Shown here: positions 1 through 9,009 of the stretch, piece after piece | How positions within the stretch are numbered: position 1 is the stretch's first letter | Layout: every line of letters starts with the position of its first letter | DNA from: Uliginosibacterium flavum | Lineage (GTDB): Bacteria > Pseudomonadota > Gammaproteobacteria > Burkholderiales > Rhodocyclaceae | NCBI RefSeq assembly: GCF_040566545.1 | Contig: NZ_JBEWZI010000005.1 | Span: 1-64,000 of the forward strand | Length of the DNA stretch: 64,000 bases | Direction: 5' to 3' | Notes under the pieces: generated by a model | What the model saw: only the letters and a program-made list of their open reading frames with translations | The model's database searches: none | Told to the model about the DNA's origin: nothing | Made by a program: the position numbers and the translations under genes

Positions 1-67
1 CTGCCAACTTGACCAGACGCTTGGTCAAACGCTTATCCCCTGTCTGTGCCTTGCCAAACTCGTCCAT
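1..67 (-). CDS. IS4-family (Tn5-like) transposase, 5' end only
   Basis: Reading the minus strand from an ATG at 67 gives an open frame to the window edge, beginning MDEFGKAQTGDKRLTKRLV. This matches the start of Tn5/IS4-type transposases, whose N-terminal DNA-binding domain typically reads (W)xxxEFGxAxLGDxRRTxRLV. Codons for N-W-A lie just before the ATG in the same frame, as in the family, but an in-frame TGA sits a few codons further up, so the ATG at 67 is the only start seen. Only about 22 codons are visible, so it cannot be said whether the element is intact. No terminal inverted repeat of the element could be identified on the right side. Confidence 0.65.
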   Translation of the reverse strand, partial: MDEFGKAQTGDKRLTKRLVKLA

Positions 68-777
68 TGCCCAGTTCCCAGATCAGTTTTGCAGCACTAT
101 ATTCCGTGCGTTGTTTTTTATACTCCTGAAGTTGATCTGACTGAAATTCATGAAATGCCTTCGTGGTTTTTCTGTCCACGGTCGTTTTTCGTTCGCCTGA
201 CGCGCAGATTGAGACGAGCGCTAGCGAACAAGGTGACTCTAGACCTTCCCGTCGCCTTACTCTGTACTGTGCTTGTACAGCAAGCGCCATGGACGCGAGA
301 ATGGAACTTCCAATCATTGGAAGCGGGGCCATTGTCTCGGCCGCTAGTTCTTGTAGGACTAAGAGTGCGATCTCCGGAAAGGCGTAAGCCGGGTACGCGC
401 GCTGCTTCGTGCAGGGGAAGTAGTCCCCAGCGTGGAGACTGTGATATATCGAACATGCGCAAGTCCTTTTTTGAGTGGTTCAGTCATGGGCAACGGCATG
501 GGGTAGCTAAACTTGACTGTATGGGGGCTAGAGTGATTTGGTGCAGCCAGCTTTTCGAATGACAAAGGGTGTTTGTTAGAGACTTTTTTGTGTGTATTTC
601 TGTGTGTATATTGTTTTGTTGCTCTGACATTCTTTTATATAGATCAGTGTTTTAATATTGTTTTGTGATTAACAGGACATCATGAACATGCAGGTTTAAG
701 GGGGTTTTCGGGGTTCGAAGTCGATGGGTCAGATGCTGGGCCTTGTCTGGTCTGTCGGGCTTATGAAACGACTCATG
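68..777. other. Gene-poor stretch beside the transposase
   Basis: No convincing gene is seen in these 710 bases. Open frames exist on both strands, but none has a recognisable product, a good ribosome binding site or a codon pattern like its neighbours. From about 560 to 690 the sequence is clearly richer in A and T than the surroundings, with runs such as TTTTATATAG and several TTGTTTTG repeats. It may be the non-coding end of the insertion sequence plus flanking remnants. Confidence 0.5.
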
Positions 778-806
778 AAAAAGCCCGCCAGTTCGGCGGG
801 CTTTTT
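778..806 (-). terminator. Rho-independent terminator after ettA
   Basis: Perfect 12-bp arms AAAAAGCCCGCC (778-789) and GGCGGGCTTTTT (795-806) enclose a 5-base loop. The hairpin lies 24 bases past the ettA stop codon on the minus strand and has a U-tract in both directions, so it could also stop plus-strand transcription. Confidence 0.85.
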
Positions 807-829
807 GCTGTCCGTAACGCGCAAACGAA

Positions 830-2494
<1,665 letters not shown>

Positions 2495-2554
2495 AGTGCA
2501 GAGTCCGGAAAGGAGTGGGAATTTTTGGGAGTCGGGAGTTTAGCTTGTTAATCA

Positions 2555-2582
2555 GGACTGAGTGCTGAGGACTGAGGGCTGA
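2555..2582. repeat. 14-bp tandem duplication upstream of ettA
   Basis: GGACTGAGTGCTGA (2555-2568) is followed directly by GGACTGAGGGCTGA, identical at 13 of 14 positions. It lies in the ettA-gpsA spacer. Short CTGAG-type tandem repeats like this occur in many genomes; no function is assigned. Confidence 0.6.
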
Positions 2583-2622
2583 GTAAAAACGCGGGGTCTT
2601 GGTTGTTTTGTGGTGCGTGCTT

Positions 2623-2670
2623 GAAGAGCCGCTCCTGTATTGGCTCTCCAGCTTGCATGGCTGGAGAGCC
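2623..2670. repeat. Intergenic inverted repeat, GAAGAGCCGC family (copy 1, degenerate)
   Basis: The segment starts GAAGAGCCGCTCC and contains a perfect 11-bp inverted repeat, GGCTCTCCAGC (2642-2652) and GCTGGAGAGCC (2660-2670), with a 7-base loop. It lies downstream of gpsA on the minus strand and could act as an RNA hairpin at the end of that operon. The GAAGAGCC motif links it to elements near 12232, 45637 and 53636, but its right end is altered, so membership is tentative. Confidence 0.45.
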
Positions 2671-2784
2671 GCTTCGGGCGTATTCCATTTCCAGGTAGAG
2701 ACGAGACGCGAAGACGAGCCGCAGACAGTGCTGTGGCACGGCAAGGCGAAGTCAACAATGTATCGTTTCTATCTGGAATTGGAA

Positions 2785-3777
2785 TTAGTTCTCCAGCCGG
2801 GTCTCGCGCGTCATTAGTTGCTCGACCGCATCACGCGGTTTGAGGCGGCCGCACAGCACTTCCTGCACGGCTTCGGTGATGGGCATTTCGACGCCGAGCT
2901 GGGCGGCGCGTTGCACCACGGTTTCGGTGGTCAGTACGCCTTCGGCGACGTGGCCGAGTTCGGTGAGGATTTCAGCTAGGCTGCGACCTTCGGCCAGCGA
3001 CAGGCCGACGCGGCGGTTGCGTGACAGATCGCCGGTGCAGGTCAGGATCAGATCGCCCATGCCGGCCAGGCCCATCAGGGTGTCACGGCGCCCGCCAAGG
3101 GCTTCGCTGAGGCGGGCGATTTCCGCCAGGCCGCGCGTAATCAGGGCGGCGCGGGCGTTCAGGCCGAAGCCGAGGCCATCGGAAATGCCAGCTGCAATCG
3201 CCAGAACGTTTTTCACCGCCGCGCCGATTTCGGCGCCGACGATATCGTCGTTGGCATACAGGCGCAGACGTGGGTGAATCAGCTGGGACACCCAGTAACG
3301 GGCGAAGGCCAGATCTGGCGAGGCCAGGGTAATCGCGCAGGGCAGGCCGACGGCGACTTCCTGGGCAAAGCTCGGGCCGGTCAGCGCACCACGACCGACG
3401 CCGGGAGCGAGGAATTCGGCAGCGACTTCATGCGGTAGTTTGCCCGTGCCGGCTTCGAAACCCTTGCAAACCCACAGCACAGGCAGCGCCGGATATTCGG
3501 CAGCAATGCGCTTGAGGGTCGGGCGCAGGCCGGAAACCGGGGTGGCGATCAGGGCCAGATCCGCGTTGCCACAGGCCTGGGCGAAGTCGCCCGTGATGGC
3601 GAGCTGTGCGTGCAGATCGATATCGGGCAGGTAGCGGCGATTCTGTCGCTCGGCATTCATCTCGGCGATGTGATCGGCCTCGATGCTCCATAGCGTGACG
3701 GCGTGGCCGCTGGAAGAATAGGAATTCGCCAGCGCGGTGCCCCAGGCACCTGCGCCGAGTACGGCAATACGGGACAT
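2785..3777 (-). CDS. gpsA: Glycerol-3-phosphate dehydrogenase [NAD(P)+]
   Basis: Reduces dihydroxyacetone phosphate to sn-glycerol 3-phosphate, the backbone precursor of membrane phospholipids. The 330-residue protein starts MSRIAVLGAGAWGTALA, with the Rossmann GxGxxG motif at its beginning. It carries the conserved central segment around GAALTGPSFAQEVA-like residues (here GRGALTGPSFAQEVA), the GAEIGAAVKNVLAIAAG segment with the catalytic Lys, and the C-terminal regulatory helix region ending in MPITEAVQEVLCG. Its ATG shares one base with the TGA of the SH3-domain gene upstream (TGATG), so the two are translationally coupled. The order rhodanese-grxC-secB-(SH3)-gpsA is common in betaproteobacteria. 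Confidence 0.96.
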   Translation of the reverse strand: MSRIAVLGAGAWGTALANSYSSSGHAVTLWSIEADHIAEMNAERQNRRYLPDIDLHAQLAITGDFAQACGNADLALIATPVSGLRPTLKRIAAEYPALPVLWVCKGFEAGTGKLPHEVAAEFLAPGVGRGALTGPSFAQEVAVGLPCAITLASPDLAFARYWVSQLIHPRLRLYANDDIVGAEIGAAVKNVLAIAAGISDGLGFGLNARAALITRGLAEIARLSEALGGRRDTLMGLAGMGDLILTCTGDLSRNRRVGLSLAEGRSLAEILTELGHVAEGVLTTETVVQRAAQLGVEMPITEAVQEVLCGRLKPRDAVEQLMTRETRLEN

Positions 3778-4223
3778 CAGATTCCCCAGACGGATTTGAT
3801 CGGAACGTAGCCGCTCTGGCCGTCCCGGTGTTTGACCTTGATCCAGGCGCCAGCGGGCTTTTCGAGCACTTCAAGGACAACGTCCTTGTCGGCGGAAAAG
3901 ACCAGCGGTGCAGCATCTTCGGCGCGTTGCCGCACTTCGGCCACTGGCAGCTTGACGATAACCTGACGGGTATCGCTGAGTGAGCTGCGCTCTACGCAGC
4001 CCATGCTGCCGGATTGCTCACGCACCTTGACCCATTTATCGACAGCGACGATCACTTCGACCGGCGTGCCCTTGAGCAGGATGAACTGCGGCTGGGCCTT
4101 GGTGGAGCAGGCGTCGTAGGCGATGGCATTGTCGGCCAGCGACTTGTAATCAAGCGCGCTCGCAAGCCCGGGGGCAAGGAGCGCGGCCAGCAGGAAAGCA
4201 CGCAGAGGTGTCAGACGGATCAT
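3777..4223 (-). CDS. Exported SH3-domain protein
   Basis: A 148-residue protein with an N-terminal signal peptide (MIRLTPLRAFLLAALLAPGLASA, likely cut after ASA) followed by two short beta-rich SH3b-like units. The first spans about residues 25-85 (AYDACSTKAQPQFILLKGTPVEV... WVKVREQSG). The second spans about 95-148 and ends SGYVPIKSVWG, the usual end of a bacterial SH3 fold. Periplasmic location is inferred; SH3b domains often bind cell wall peptides. No catalytic motif is visible. It sits between secB (19-base gap) and gpsA (1-base overlap) in one operon. Confidence 0.8.
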   Translation of the reverse strand: MIRLTPLRAFLLAALLAPGLASALDYKSLADNAIAYDACSTKAQPQFILLKGTPVEVIVAVDKWVKVREQSGSMGCVERSSLSDTRQVIVKLPVAEVRQRAEDAAPLVFSADKDVVLEVLEKPAGAWIKVKHRDGQSGYVPIKSVWGI

Positions 4224-4242
4224 CGCTTTCCGGCCTATGGGA

Positions 4243-4713
4243 TTACTGGATGGGAACTTCGATGCTCGGTGTTTGAGCCGCCAGTTCTTGCTGACGCGCC
4301 TCGTACATGCCTTCGAAATTCACCGGAGCCAGCAGCACGGGCTGGAAGCCGGCGCGGGTGATCGCGTCGGAAACGGTTTCGCGCGCATACGGGAAGAGGA
4401 TGTTGGCACAGCCGATCATCAGGATCGGCTCCAGCTCTTCCGCCGGGATGTTGCGGATCTGGAAGATGCCGCTCTGTGCAGCCTCAACCAGGAACACGAC
4501 CTTGTCGCCTTCGGCCAGCTTGGCGGTGACGGTGACAGTGATCGTGACTTCAAAGAAGCCTTCGCCGATCGCGGTGGCTTGCGTGGCGAGTTCTACGTTG
4601 ACGGCAGGTGAGGCCGGGTCAAGGAAGATGGCGGGTGCATTCGGCACTTCCAGCGACAGATCCTTGACGTAGAGTTTTTCGATCTTGAAGACGGGTTGTT
4701 CGTTTTGTTCCAT
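4243..4713 (-). CDS. secB: Protein-export chaperone SecB
   Basis: Tetrameric cytosolic chaperone that keeps precursor proteins unfolded and hands them to SecA. The 156-residue length fits the family. Recognisable segments are FKIEKLYVKDLSLEVPNAP near the N-terminus, the VTVTAKLAEGDKVVFLVEAAQ strand pair and GCANILFPYARETVSDAI near residue 110. The neighbours grxC and gpsA match the usual secB context. Confidence 0.96.
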   Translation of the reverse strand: MEQNEQPVFKIEKLYVKDLSLEVPNAPAIFLDPASPAVNVELATQATAIGEGFFEVTITVTVTAKLAEGDKVVFLVEAAQSGIFQIRNIPAEELEPILMIGCANILFPYARETVSDAITRAGFQPVLLAPVNFEGMYEARQQELAAQTPSIEVPIQ

Positions 4714-4748
4714 TTGGTGTTGATCCAGTTGAGGATTGAAAGAAAACT

Positions 4749-5012
4749 TCAGCTGCCGGCCAGCAGGGTGTCAAGCTTGCCTGCGTGATCCAGCGCGTAG
4801 AGATCGTCGCAGCCGCCCACGTGGGTGCCGCCGATGAAAATCTGGGGAACGGTGCGCAAACCGGTGATGGCCATCATGTGGTCGCGCTGAGCCGGATCAA
4901 GATCGATGCGGATCTTTTCGATCTCGGTGACCCCTTTGCGGCGCAGCAAAGCTTCGGCGCGAACGCAGTAAGGGCATACGGCCGTGGCGTACATCAATAT
5001 CTTGATGCTCAT
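4749..5012 (-). CDS. grxC: Glutaredoxin 3
   Basis: A glutathione-dependent thiol-disulfide oxidoreductase of 87 residues. The dithiol active site C13-P-Y-C16 is present, followed by the TVPQIFI segment (with the conserved cis-Pro) and GGCDDLYALD, which binds glutathione. The ATG overlaps the stop of the rhodanese gene (ATGA, 4 bases), showing translational coupling; secB follows after 35 bases. Confidence 0.95.
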   Translation of the reverse strand: MSIKILMYATAVCPYCVRAEALLRRKGVTEIEKIRIDLDPAQRDHMMAITGLRTVPQIFIGGTHVGGCDDLYALDHAGKLDTLLAGS

Positions 5013-5425
5013 GCCTTTTTGCCAATCACCAAGGATTGACCGGCATCTTTCCAGCCCTTGATGCCGCCATCAAGGTTGAATACTTGTTCGAAACCGGCTT
5101 TGCGCAGGATTTCGACGCCCTTGCCGGAGCGTGCGCCGCTGGCACAGACCAGAATGACCGGACGGGTTTTGTTCTTGCCCAGCTCCGCGGCACGCTCAGC
5201 CAGACTGGCAAGCGGGATGTTCTGCGAATTCACGATATGGCCGGATGCCAGTTCTTCGGTGTCACGCACGTCAACAATCACTGCATGCTGGCGATTGATG
5301 AGCATAACGGCCTGGCCCGGTGTGATCGAATTGGCGCGCGCATCGCGCAGTACCGGGAGAAACAAGGCAAAGCCACTGACTGCGGCGATGACAATCAAAA
5401 AAATGTTCTGTGTAACAAATTCCAT
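5009..5425 (-). CDS. Membrane-anchored rhodanese-like sulfurtransferase
   Basis: A 138-residue protein with one N-terminal membrane helix (about residues 7-26) and a single rhodanese domain (about 35-130). The likely catalytic loop is C94-A-S-G-A-R-S with Cys94 as sulfur carrier; IVDVRDTEELASGHI is the usual early rhodanese motif and NLDGGIKGWKDAG closes the fold. It is the first gene of the secB operon. Just upstream is a short inverted repeat, CGGTTCA (5444-5450) and TGAACCG (5456-5462), about 19 bases before the start codon, which could shape the leader. The exact substrate cannot be read from the sequence. Confidence 0.88.
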   Translation of the reverse strand: MEFVTQNIFLIVIAAVSGFALFLPVLRDARANSITPGQAVMLINRQHAVIVDVRDTEELASGHIVNSQNIPLASLAERAAELGKNKTRPVILVCASGARSGKGVEILRKAGFEQVFNLDGGIKGWKDAGQSLVIGKKA

Positions 5426-5608
5426 GGTTTCGCTTCAACAAATCGGTTCAGGATATGAACCGGATCAAAAAGGCCGCCGAAAGGCAGCTGCGAGGGCACG
5501 AGCAGCCCGACTGATCCGATACAATAACACTTTTGCCGTGACACGCGCTTGCGTCGGCTGCAGCAATCCTTTTGAACCCGTTTCTCCTTCCTTCTATAGG
5601 TTTGCGTC

Positions 5609-5767
5609 ATGTACAGGATCGTATTCATGCGTCACGGTGAATCCACCAGGAAGTGCGAAAACCGCTTTGTCTGCGTGACAGATGTAGATCTGACCGAGCA
5701 GGGTGTCAGCGAAACCCATGCTCTTGCCATGAATGCCGCGGCTAATCAAGGCAAGGCCAAGGCTTGA
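5609..5767 (+). pseudogene. gpmA: Remnant of phosphoglycerate mutase gpmA (N-terminal 52 codons)
   Basis: The frame from ATG 5609 to TGA 5765 encodes 52 residues starting MYRIVFMRHGEST, then ENRF and TDVDLTEQGVSE. This is the N-terminus of 2,3-bisphosphoglycerate-dependent phosphoglycerate mutase, including the RHGES phosphohistidine motif. Intact enzymes have about 230-250 residues and read RHGESxWNxENRFTGWxDVDLTxxG. Here the Trp is Arg, Asn is Cys and TGW is replaced by VCV. After SETHALAM the similarity ends, and the next gene follows at once. The enzyme fold and the later catalytic residues are missing, so it cannot be a mutase. In many betaproteobacteria gpmA lies exactly here, before the envC-like and ctpA genes (from memory), which supports decay in place by internal deletion. 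Confidence 0.8.
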
Positions 5768-5769
5768 TA

Positions 5770-7011
5770 GTGCATAAGGCGGTTCTTGCGTTGTTTTTTG
5801 CAGGAGCCTGCCTGCTGTCGGCTGGGGCGTTCGCCGCGCCGGCCGATGGCAAACGCAGTGATTTGTCAGCGCTGCGTGAACAGATCCGCAGCGTGCAGGA
5901 TGAAATTGCCCGCAGCGAAGAAAATCACGGCGAAGCCGCAGATGAGCTGGCAGCGTCGGACAAAAGCATCTCTGCGGCGCAGCGCCGTTTGCGTGAAATT
6001 GCCCGCCTGCGTGATGCCGCAGAGGCTGAGGTCGAACGCCTCACTGAGCAGCGCTTGGCGCTCGAGAATGAAATCGCGGTGGCACGCAAACAACTGGGCG
6101 ATGCGGTTTTTCGCACCTATGTAGAAGGCGGGCAAGCCGGTACGCGACGCTTTCTGAGTGGCGATAATCCGAATCAGCTCTCGCGCGACGCTTATTACCT
6201 CGAACAGATTGCGCGCCAGCGCATGGTGGCGATTGAGCAGGCGCGTGTAGCAATGCGGGCCTTGCAGGATGTTCTGGTGGCCGCTGAGGCCCGGCATGCC
6301 GAGTTGGCTCTGCTGGAAAAACAGCGTCGTGGCGAACAGGCCGGACTGCTGATCGAGCGAAAGAAACAGCGCGAAGTGCTCAGCCAGATTTCCAGTCAGT
6401 TGCGCAGTCAGCGCAAGCAGATGGCCAATCTGCAGCGCGACGAAGCGCGCATGGAAAAACTCATCAAGGGCCTGGAGCGGATCACCCGCAACCAGGCTGT
6501 GAGGCCCGCCAAGCCGGTAGTACCTCTGGCCCCAGCCTCGGCTTCGAGTAGCAAGCCAGAGTCGGTGACGGGCAAGACCGATAGCGTCGCCGTTGCTGAT
6601 ACGGGCGAAGCCGCGTTCGGCGAACGTAAAGGTCGGCTGCGCTGGCCGGTGAAAGGCGAAATTACCGGACGCTTTGGCGCCCAAAGGGCTGAGGGCGTGA
6701 CAAACTGGCGTGGAGTTTTCATTCGTGCCAGCAATGGTGCGGAAGTGCGTGCGGTTGCGGGCGGCAAGGTGGTGTTTTCAGACTGGCTGCGTGGCTTTGG
6801 TAATCTCGTCATCATCGATCATGGCGATGGTTACATGACGGTCTATGGCAACAACGAAGCCATCTTCAAAAATCCGGGTGACAATGTTAAGGCCACTGAG
6901 GTGATCGCCAGCGTAGGCGTCAGCGGTGGGCAGGAAGAATCAGGTTTATACTTCGAAATACGATATCGCGGTCAGCCGCAGGATCCTGTGCGCTGGGTTG
7001 CCGCTAAATAG
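5770..7011 (+). CDS. envC: EnvC-like murein hydrolase activator (degenerate M23/LytM)
   Basis: A periplasmic activator of cell-division amidases (role known for EnvC). Start GTG 5770 is chosen because AAGG lies 7 bases before it; a TTG at 5764 in the same frame is an alternative. A signal peptide (HKAVLALFFAGACLLSAGAFA) is followed by a long coiled coil, about residues 25-235, rich in Glu, Arg and Gln. A Pro/Ser linker leads to a C-terminal LytM domain (about 290-410) containing GEITGRFGAQRAEG and VVIDHGDGYMTVYG-like residues. The zinc ligands of active M23 peptidases are absent: the HxH motif reads LYFEIR and the first His position is Asn-Trp-Arg. That is normal for EnvC. ctpA follows after 19 bases. 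Confidence 0.88.
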   Translation: MHKAVLALFFAGACLLSAGAFAAPADGKRSDLSALREQIRSVQDEIARSEENHGEAADELAASDKSISAAQRRLREIARLRDAAEAEVERLTEQRLALENEIAVARKQLGDAVFRTYVEGGQAGTRRFLSGDNPNQLSRDAYYLEQIARQRMVAIEQARVAMRALQDVLVAAEARHAELALLEKQRRGEQAGLLIERKKQREVLSQISSQLRSQRKQMANLQRDEARMEKLIKGLERITRNQAVRPAKPVVPLAPASASSSKPESVTGKTDSVAVADTGEAAFGERKGRLRWPVKGEITGRFGAQRAEGVTNWRGVFIRASNGAEVRAVAGGKVVFSDWLRGFGNLVIIDHGDGYMTVYGNNEAIFKNPGDNVKATEVIASVGVSGGQEESGLYFEIRYRGQPQDPVRWVAAK

Positions 7012-7030
7012 TGGAATCTCTGGAGAAGTA

Positions 7031-8464
7031 ATGAGCAGACTGAAGCAGGTTGGGCTGGTACTGAGTGGCGTGTGTCTGGGCATTCTGGTCAGTCTGCATT
7101 ACGCGGCAAATGCCAACAAAGATAGCGTCACCACTGGGCAATTGCCGGTTGAAGAGGTGCGCAACCTTGCCGACGTGTTCAATGCGGTCAAGCAGTTTTA
7201 CGTTGAACCGGTTGAAGACAAGAAGCTCATCAATGACGCGATCACCGGCATGGTTGCCGGTCTGGATCCGCACTCCACCTATCTTGATGAAGATGCCTAC
7301 AAGGATCTGCAGGTTTCGATCAAGGGCGAGTTTGGCGGCCTGGGGATAGAAGTCAGCATGGAAGACGGCTTGGTCAAGGTTGTCAGCCCGATTGAAGACA
7401 CGCCCGCTTTCCGCGCGGGGGTTAAATCTGGCGATTTGATCTTCAAGATTGATGAAACCTCGGTCAAAGGCCTGACTATCTCCGAGGCAGTCAAGCTGAT
7501 GCGCGGCGCCCCCAAGACTTCCGTCGTACTGAATATCTTCCGCAAGGGAGAGAGCCGGCCTGTCGTGGTCAAGCTGGTGCGCGAAATCATCAAGGTGCGC
7601 AGTGTGAAATCCAAGATGATCGAGCCGGGCTTGGGGTATGTGCGGATTACCCAGTTCCAGGAGCAGACCACCGCTGATCTGGCCCGTCACCTTGAGCAAC
7701 TCAACAAGGAGTCTCCGCTCAAAGGCCTGGTGCTGGATCTGCGCAACAATCCGGGCGGCTTGATTGATGCCGCCGTGGGCGTTTCGGCGGCTTTCCTGCC
7801 GCAAAAGAGTCTGGTGGTGTATTCCGAAGGCCGCACGCCGGACGCCAAGCGCAAATATCTGGCAATTCCGGATGACTATTCACGCGATGCCGGTGATCAA
7901 CTCAAGTCGCTGCCAAAGAATTTCAAATCGATCCCGATGGTGGTGATTCTGAATGGCGGCTCGGCCTCGGCTTCGGAAATTGTTGCGGGCGCATTGCAGG
8001 ATTACAAGCGCGCCAAGCTTCTCGGGATTCGCAGCTTCGGCAAGGGCTCTGTGCAATCAATCATTCCGATCGTGCCCGGCAAGTCCGGCGTGAAGATCAC
8101 GGTGGCCAAGTATTTCACGCCGAATGGGCGCTCGATCCAGGCAAAAGGCATCGATCCGGATTATGTGGTGGATGAAACCGCGAACGGTTCTTCCGAGCCC
8201 TTCATGCGCGAAGCCGATCTGACTCGCCATTTGTCTAATCCGAATGAACAGTCTGCGCCAGCAGCATCGGCTCCGGTGGCTGCGCCGAAGGCCATCAAGG
8301 CGCGTCAGGTGGATGATGACGGCAATGAGATGCCGCGTTTCGAGCTTGCTGGCAAAGGCGATCTGCAATACGAACAGGCAATCAATCTGCTCAAAGGTTT
8401 GCCGGTTGCCGTGCGTAAAGTTGTCGATCAGAGTGCGCCAGGTGCGGGCGCTTCGGAGCCGTGA
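7031..8464 (+). CDS. ctpA: Carboxy-terminal processing peptidase CtpA (S41)
   Basis: A periplasmic serine protease of 477 residues that trims or degrades cell-envelope proteins. The start ATG 7031 is preceded by GGAGAAG at good spacing; the open frame extends further upstream but without a ribosome site. There is an N-terminal signal/anchor (GLVLSGVCLGILVSLHYAA), a PDZ domain (about 90-175, with GGLGIEVS and AGVKSGDLI) and an S41 catalytic domain. The likely dyad is Ser313 in NGGSASASE and Lys338 in SFGKGSVQ, 25 residues apart as in the family. The C-terminal tail is Ala/Pro-rich with no assigned fold. It forms an operon with the EnvC-like gene. Confidence 0.94.
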   Translation: MSRLKQVGLVLSGVCLGILVSLHYAANANKDSVTTGQLPVEEVRNLADVFNAVKQFYVEPVEDKKLINDAITGMVAGLDPHSTYLDEDAYKDLQVSIKGEFGGLGIEVSMEDGLVKVVSPIEDTPAFRAGVKSGDLIFKIDETSVKGLTISEAVKLMRGAPKTSVVLNIFRKGESRPVVVKLVREIIKVRSVKSKMIEPGLGYVRITQFQEQTTADLARHLEQLNKESPLKGLVLDLRNNPGGLIDAAVGVSAAFLPQKSLVVYSEGRTPDAKRKYLAIPDDYSRDAGDQLKSLPKNFKSIPMVVILNGGSASASEIVAGALQDYKRAKLLGIRSFGKGSVQSIIPIVPGKSGVKITVAKYFTPNGRSIQAKGIDPDYVVDETANGSSEPFMREADLTRHLSNPNEQSAPAASAPVAAPKAIKARQVDDDGNEMPRFELAGKGDLQYEQAINLLKGLPVAVRKVVDQSAPGAGASEP

Positions 8465-8480
8465 TCTAGAACACAGCAAA

Positions 8481-8510
8481 GGCGTACCGCTCTGTCGAGC
8501 GCGGTGCGCC
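8481..8510 (+). promoter_or_regulatory. Hairpin between ctpA and the next gene
   Basis: GGCGTACCGC (8481-8490) and GCGGTGCGCC (8501-8510) pair at 9 of 10 positions around a 10-base loop. There is no T-tract, so it is not a classical terminator. It ends eight bases before the GGAGG ribosome site of the downstream gene and could affect RNA stability or translation. Confidence 0.3.
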
Positions 8511-8527
8511 ATTACTCAGGAGGCCAC

Positions 8528-8980
8528 ATGATGCGTCGTGAAACAGCTTACAAACTGGCCGGCCGCAAACACCAGCACGACAACGTGCTGGATGAGGCGC
8601 ACTGCCATCACATCATGAGTTTTGCTTCTGAGCCCGCTGGCCAGACTGAGCGGGCCCTGCTGGCCTTGCAACAGATCGCCTATCTGAAAGCCGAGCTTGG
8701 CCGCCATCCGGATACGCTGAGTGTGCGCTACGAGTTGTCACACCACACGCTGCGCGAACTGGAGGCCTATCTGGCCGAGCAAGGCTTCGTGCTCGATCAA
8801 ACTTGGGGCGCGCGCCTTCGTCGCGCATTCGCACATTTCTGCGAAGACACCCAGACCCGCAATGCGTCCTCGCCACAAAGGCTGATCAAGCAGTCCAATC
8901 AGGTCTATGTCAAAGCCTGGGAGCATCATCCGCACGGTGATCACGACGACACGCCGGTGGAGCTTCGCGAGATCAAATAG
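8528..8980 (+). CDS. Conserved small protein of unknown function
   Basis: A 150-residue soluble, mostly helical protein without signal peptide or membrane segment. Start ATG 8528 (or 8531, a second ATG directly after) has the strong ribosome site CAGGAGG; an in-frame start 24 bases earlier has none. The sequence is rich in His and ends with a His/Asp-rich segment, EHHPHGDHDDTP, before ELREIK, which suggests but does not prove metal binding. The middle (TLRELEAYLAEQGFVLD) is amphipathic. It lies 63 bases downstream of ctpA on the same strand. I do not recognise the family with confidence. Confidence 0.75.
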   Translation: MMRRETAYKLAGRKHQHDNVLDEAHCHHIMSFASEPAGQTERALLALQQIAYLKAELGRHPDTLSVRYELSHHTLRELEAYLAEQGFVLDQTWGARLRRAFAHFCEDTQTRNASSPQRLIKQSNQVYVKAWEHHPHGDHDDTPVELREIK

Positions 8981-9009
8981 GTCGCGGGGCCAGCCTCCCC
9001 GCCAGTGCC

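Noticed and set aside
89..562. 157-codon plus-strand frame near the left edge
   Set aside because: No homology pattern, ribosome site or codon bias was seen, and it overlaps an equally unconvincing minus-strand frame.
5770..7011. Loss of zinc ligands in the LytM domain as an anomaly
   Set aside because: EnvC-type activators normally lack these ligands, so this is expected.
8984..9002. GCGGGG/CCCCGC hairpin between convergent genes as a terminator
   Set aside because: The stem is only 6 bp and no T-tract follows in either direction.
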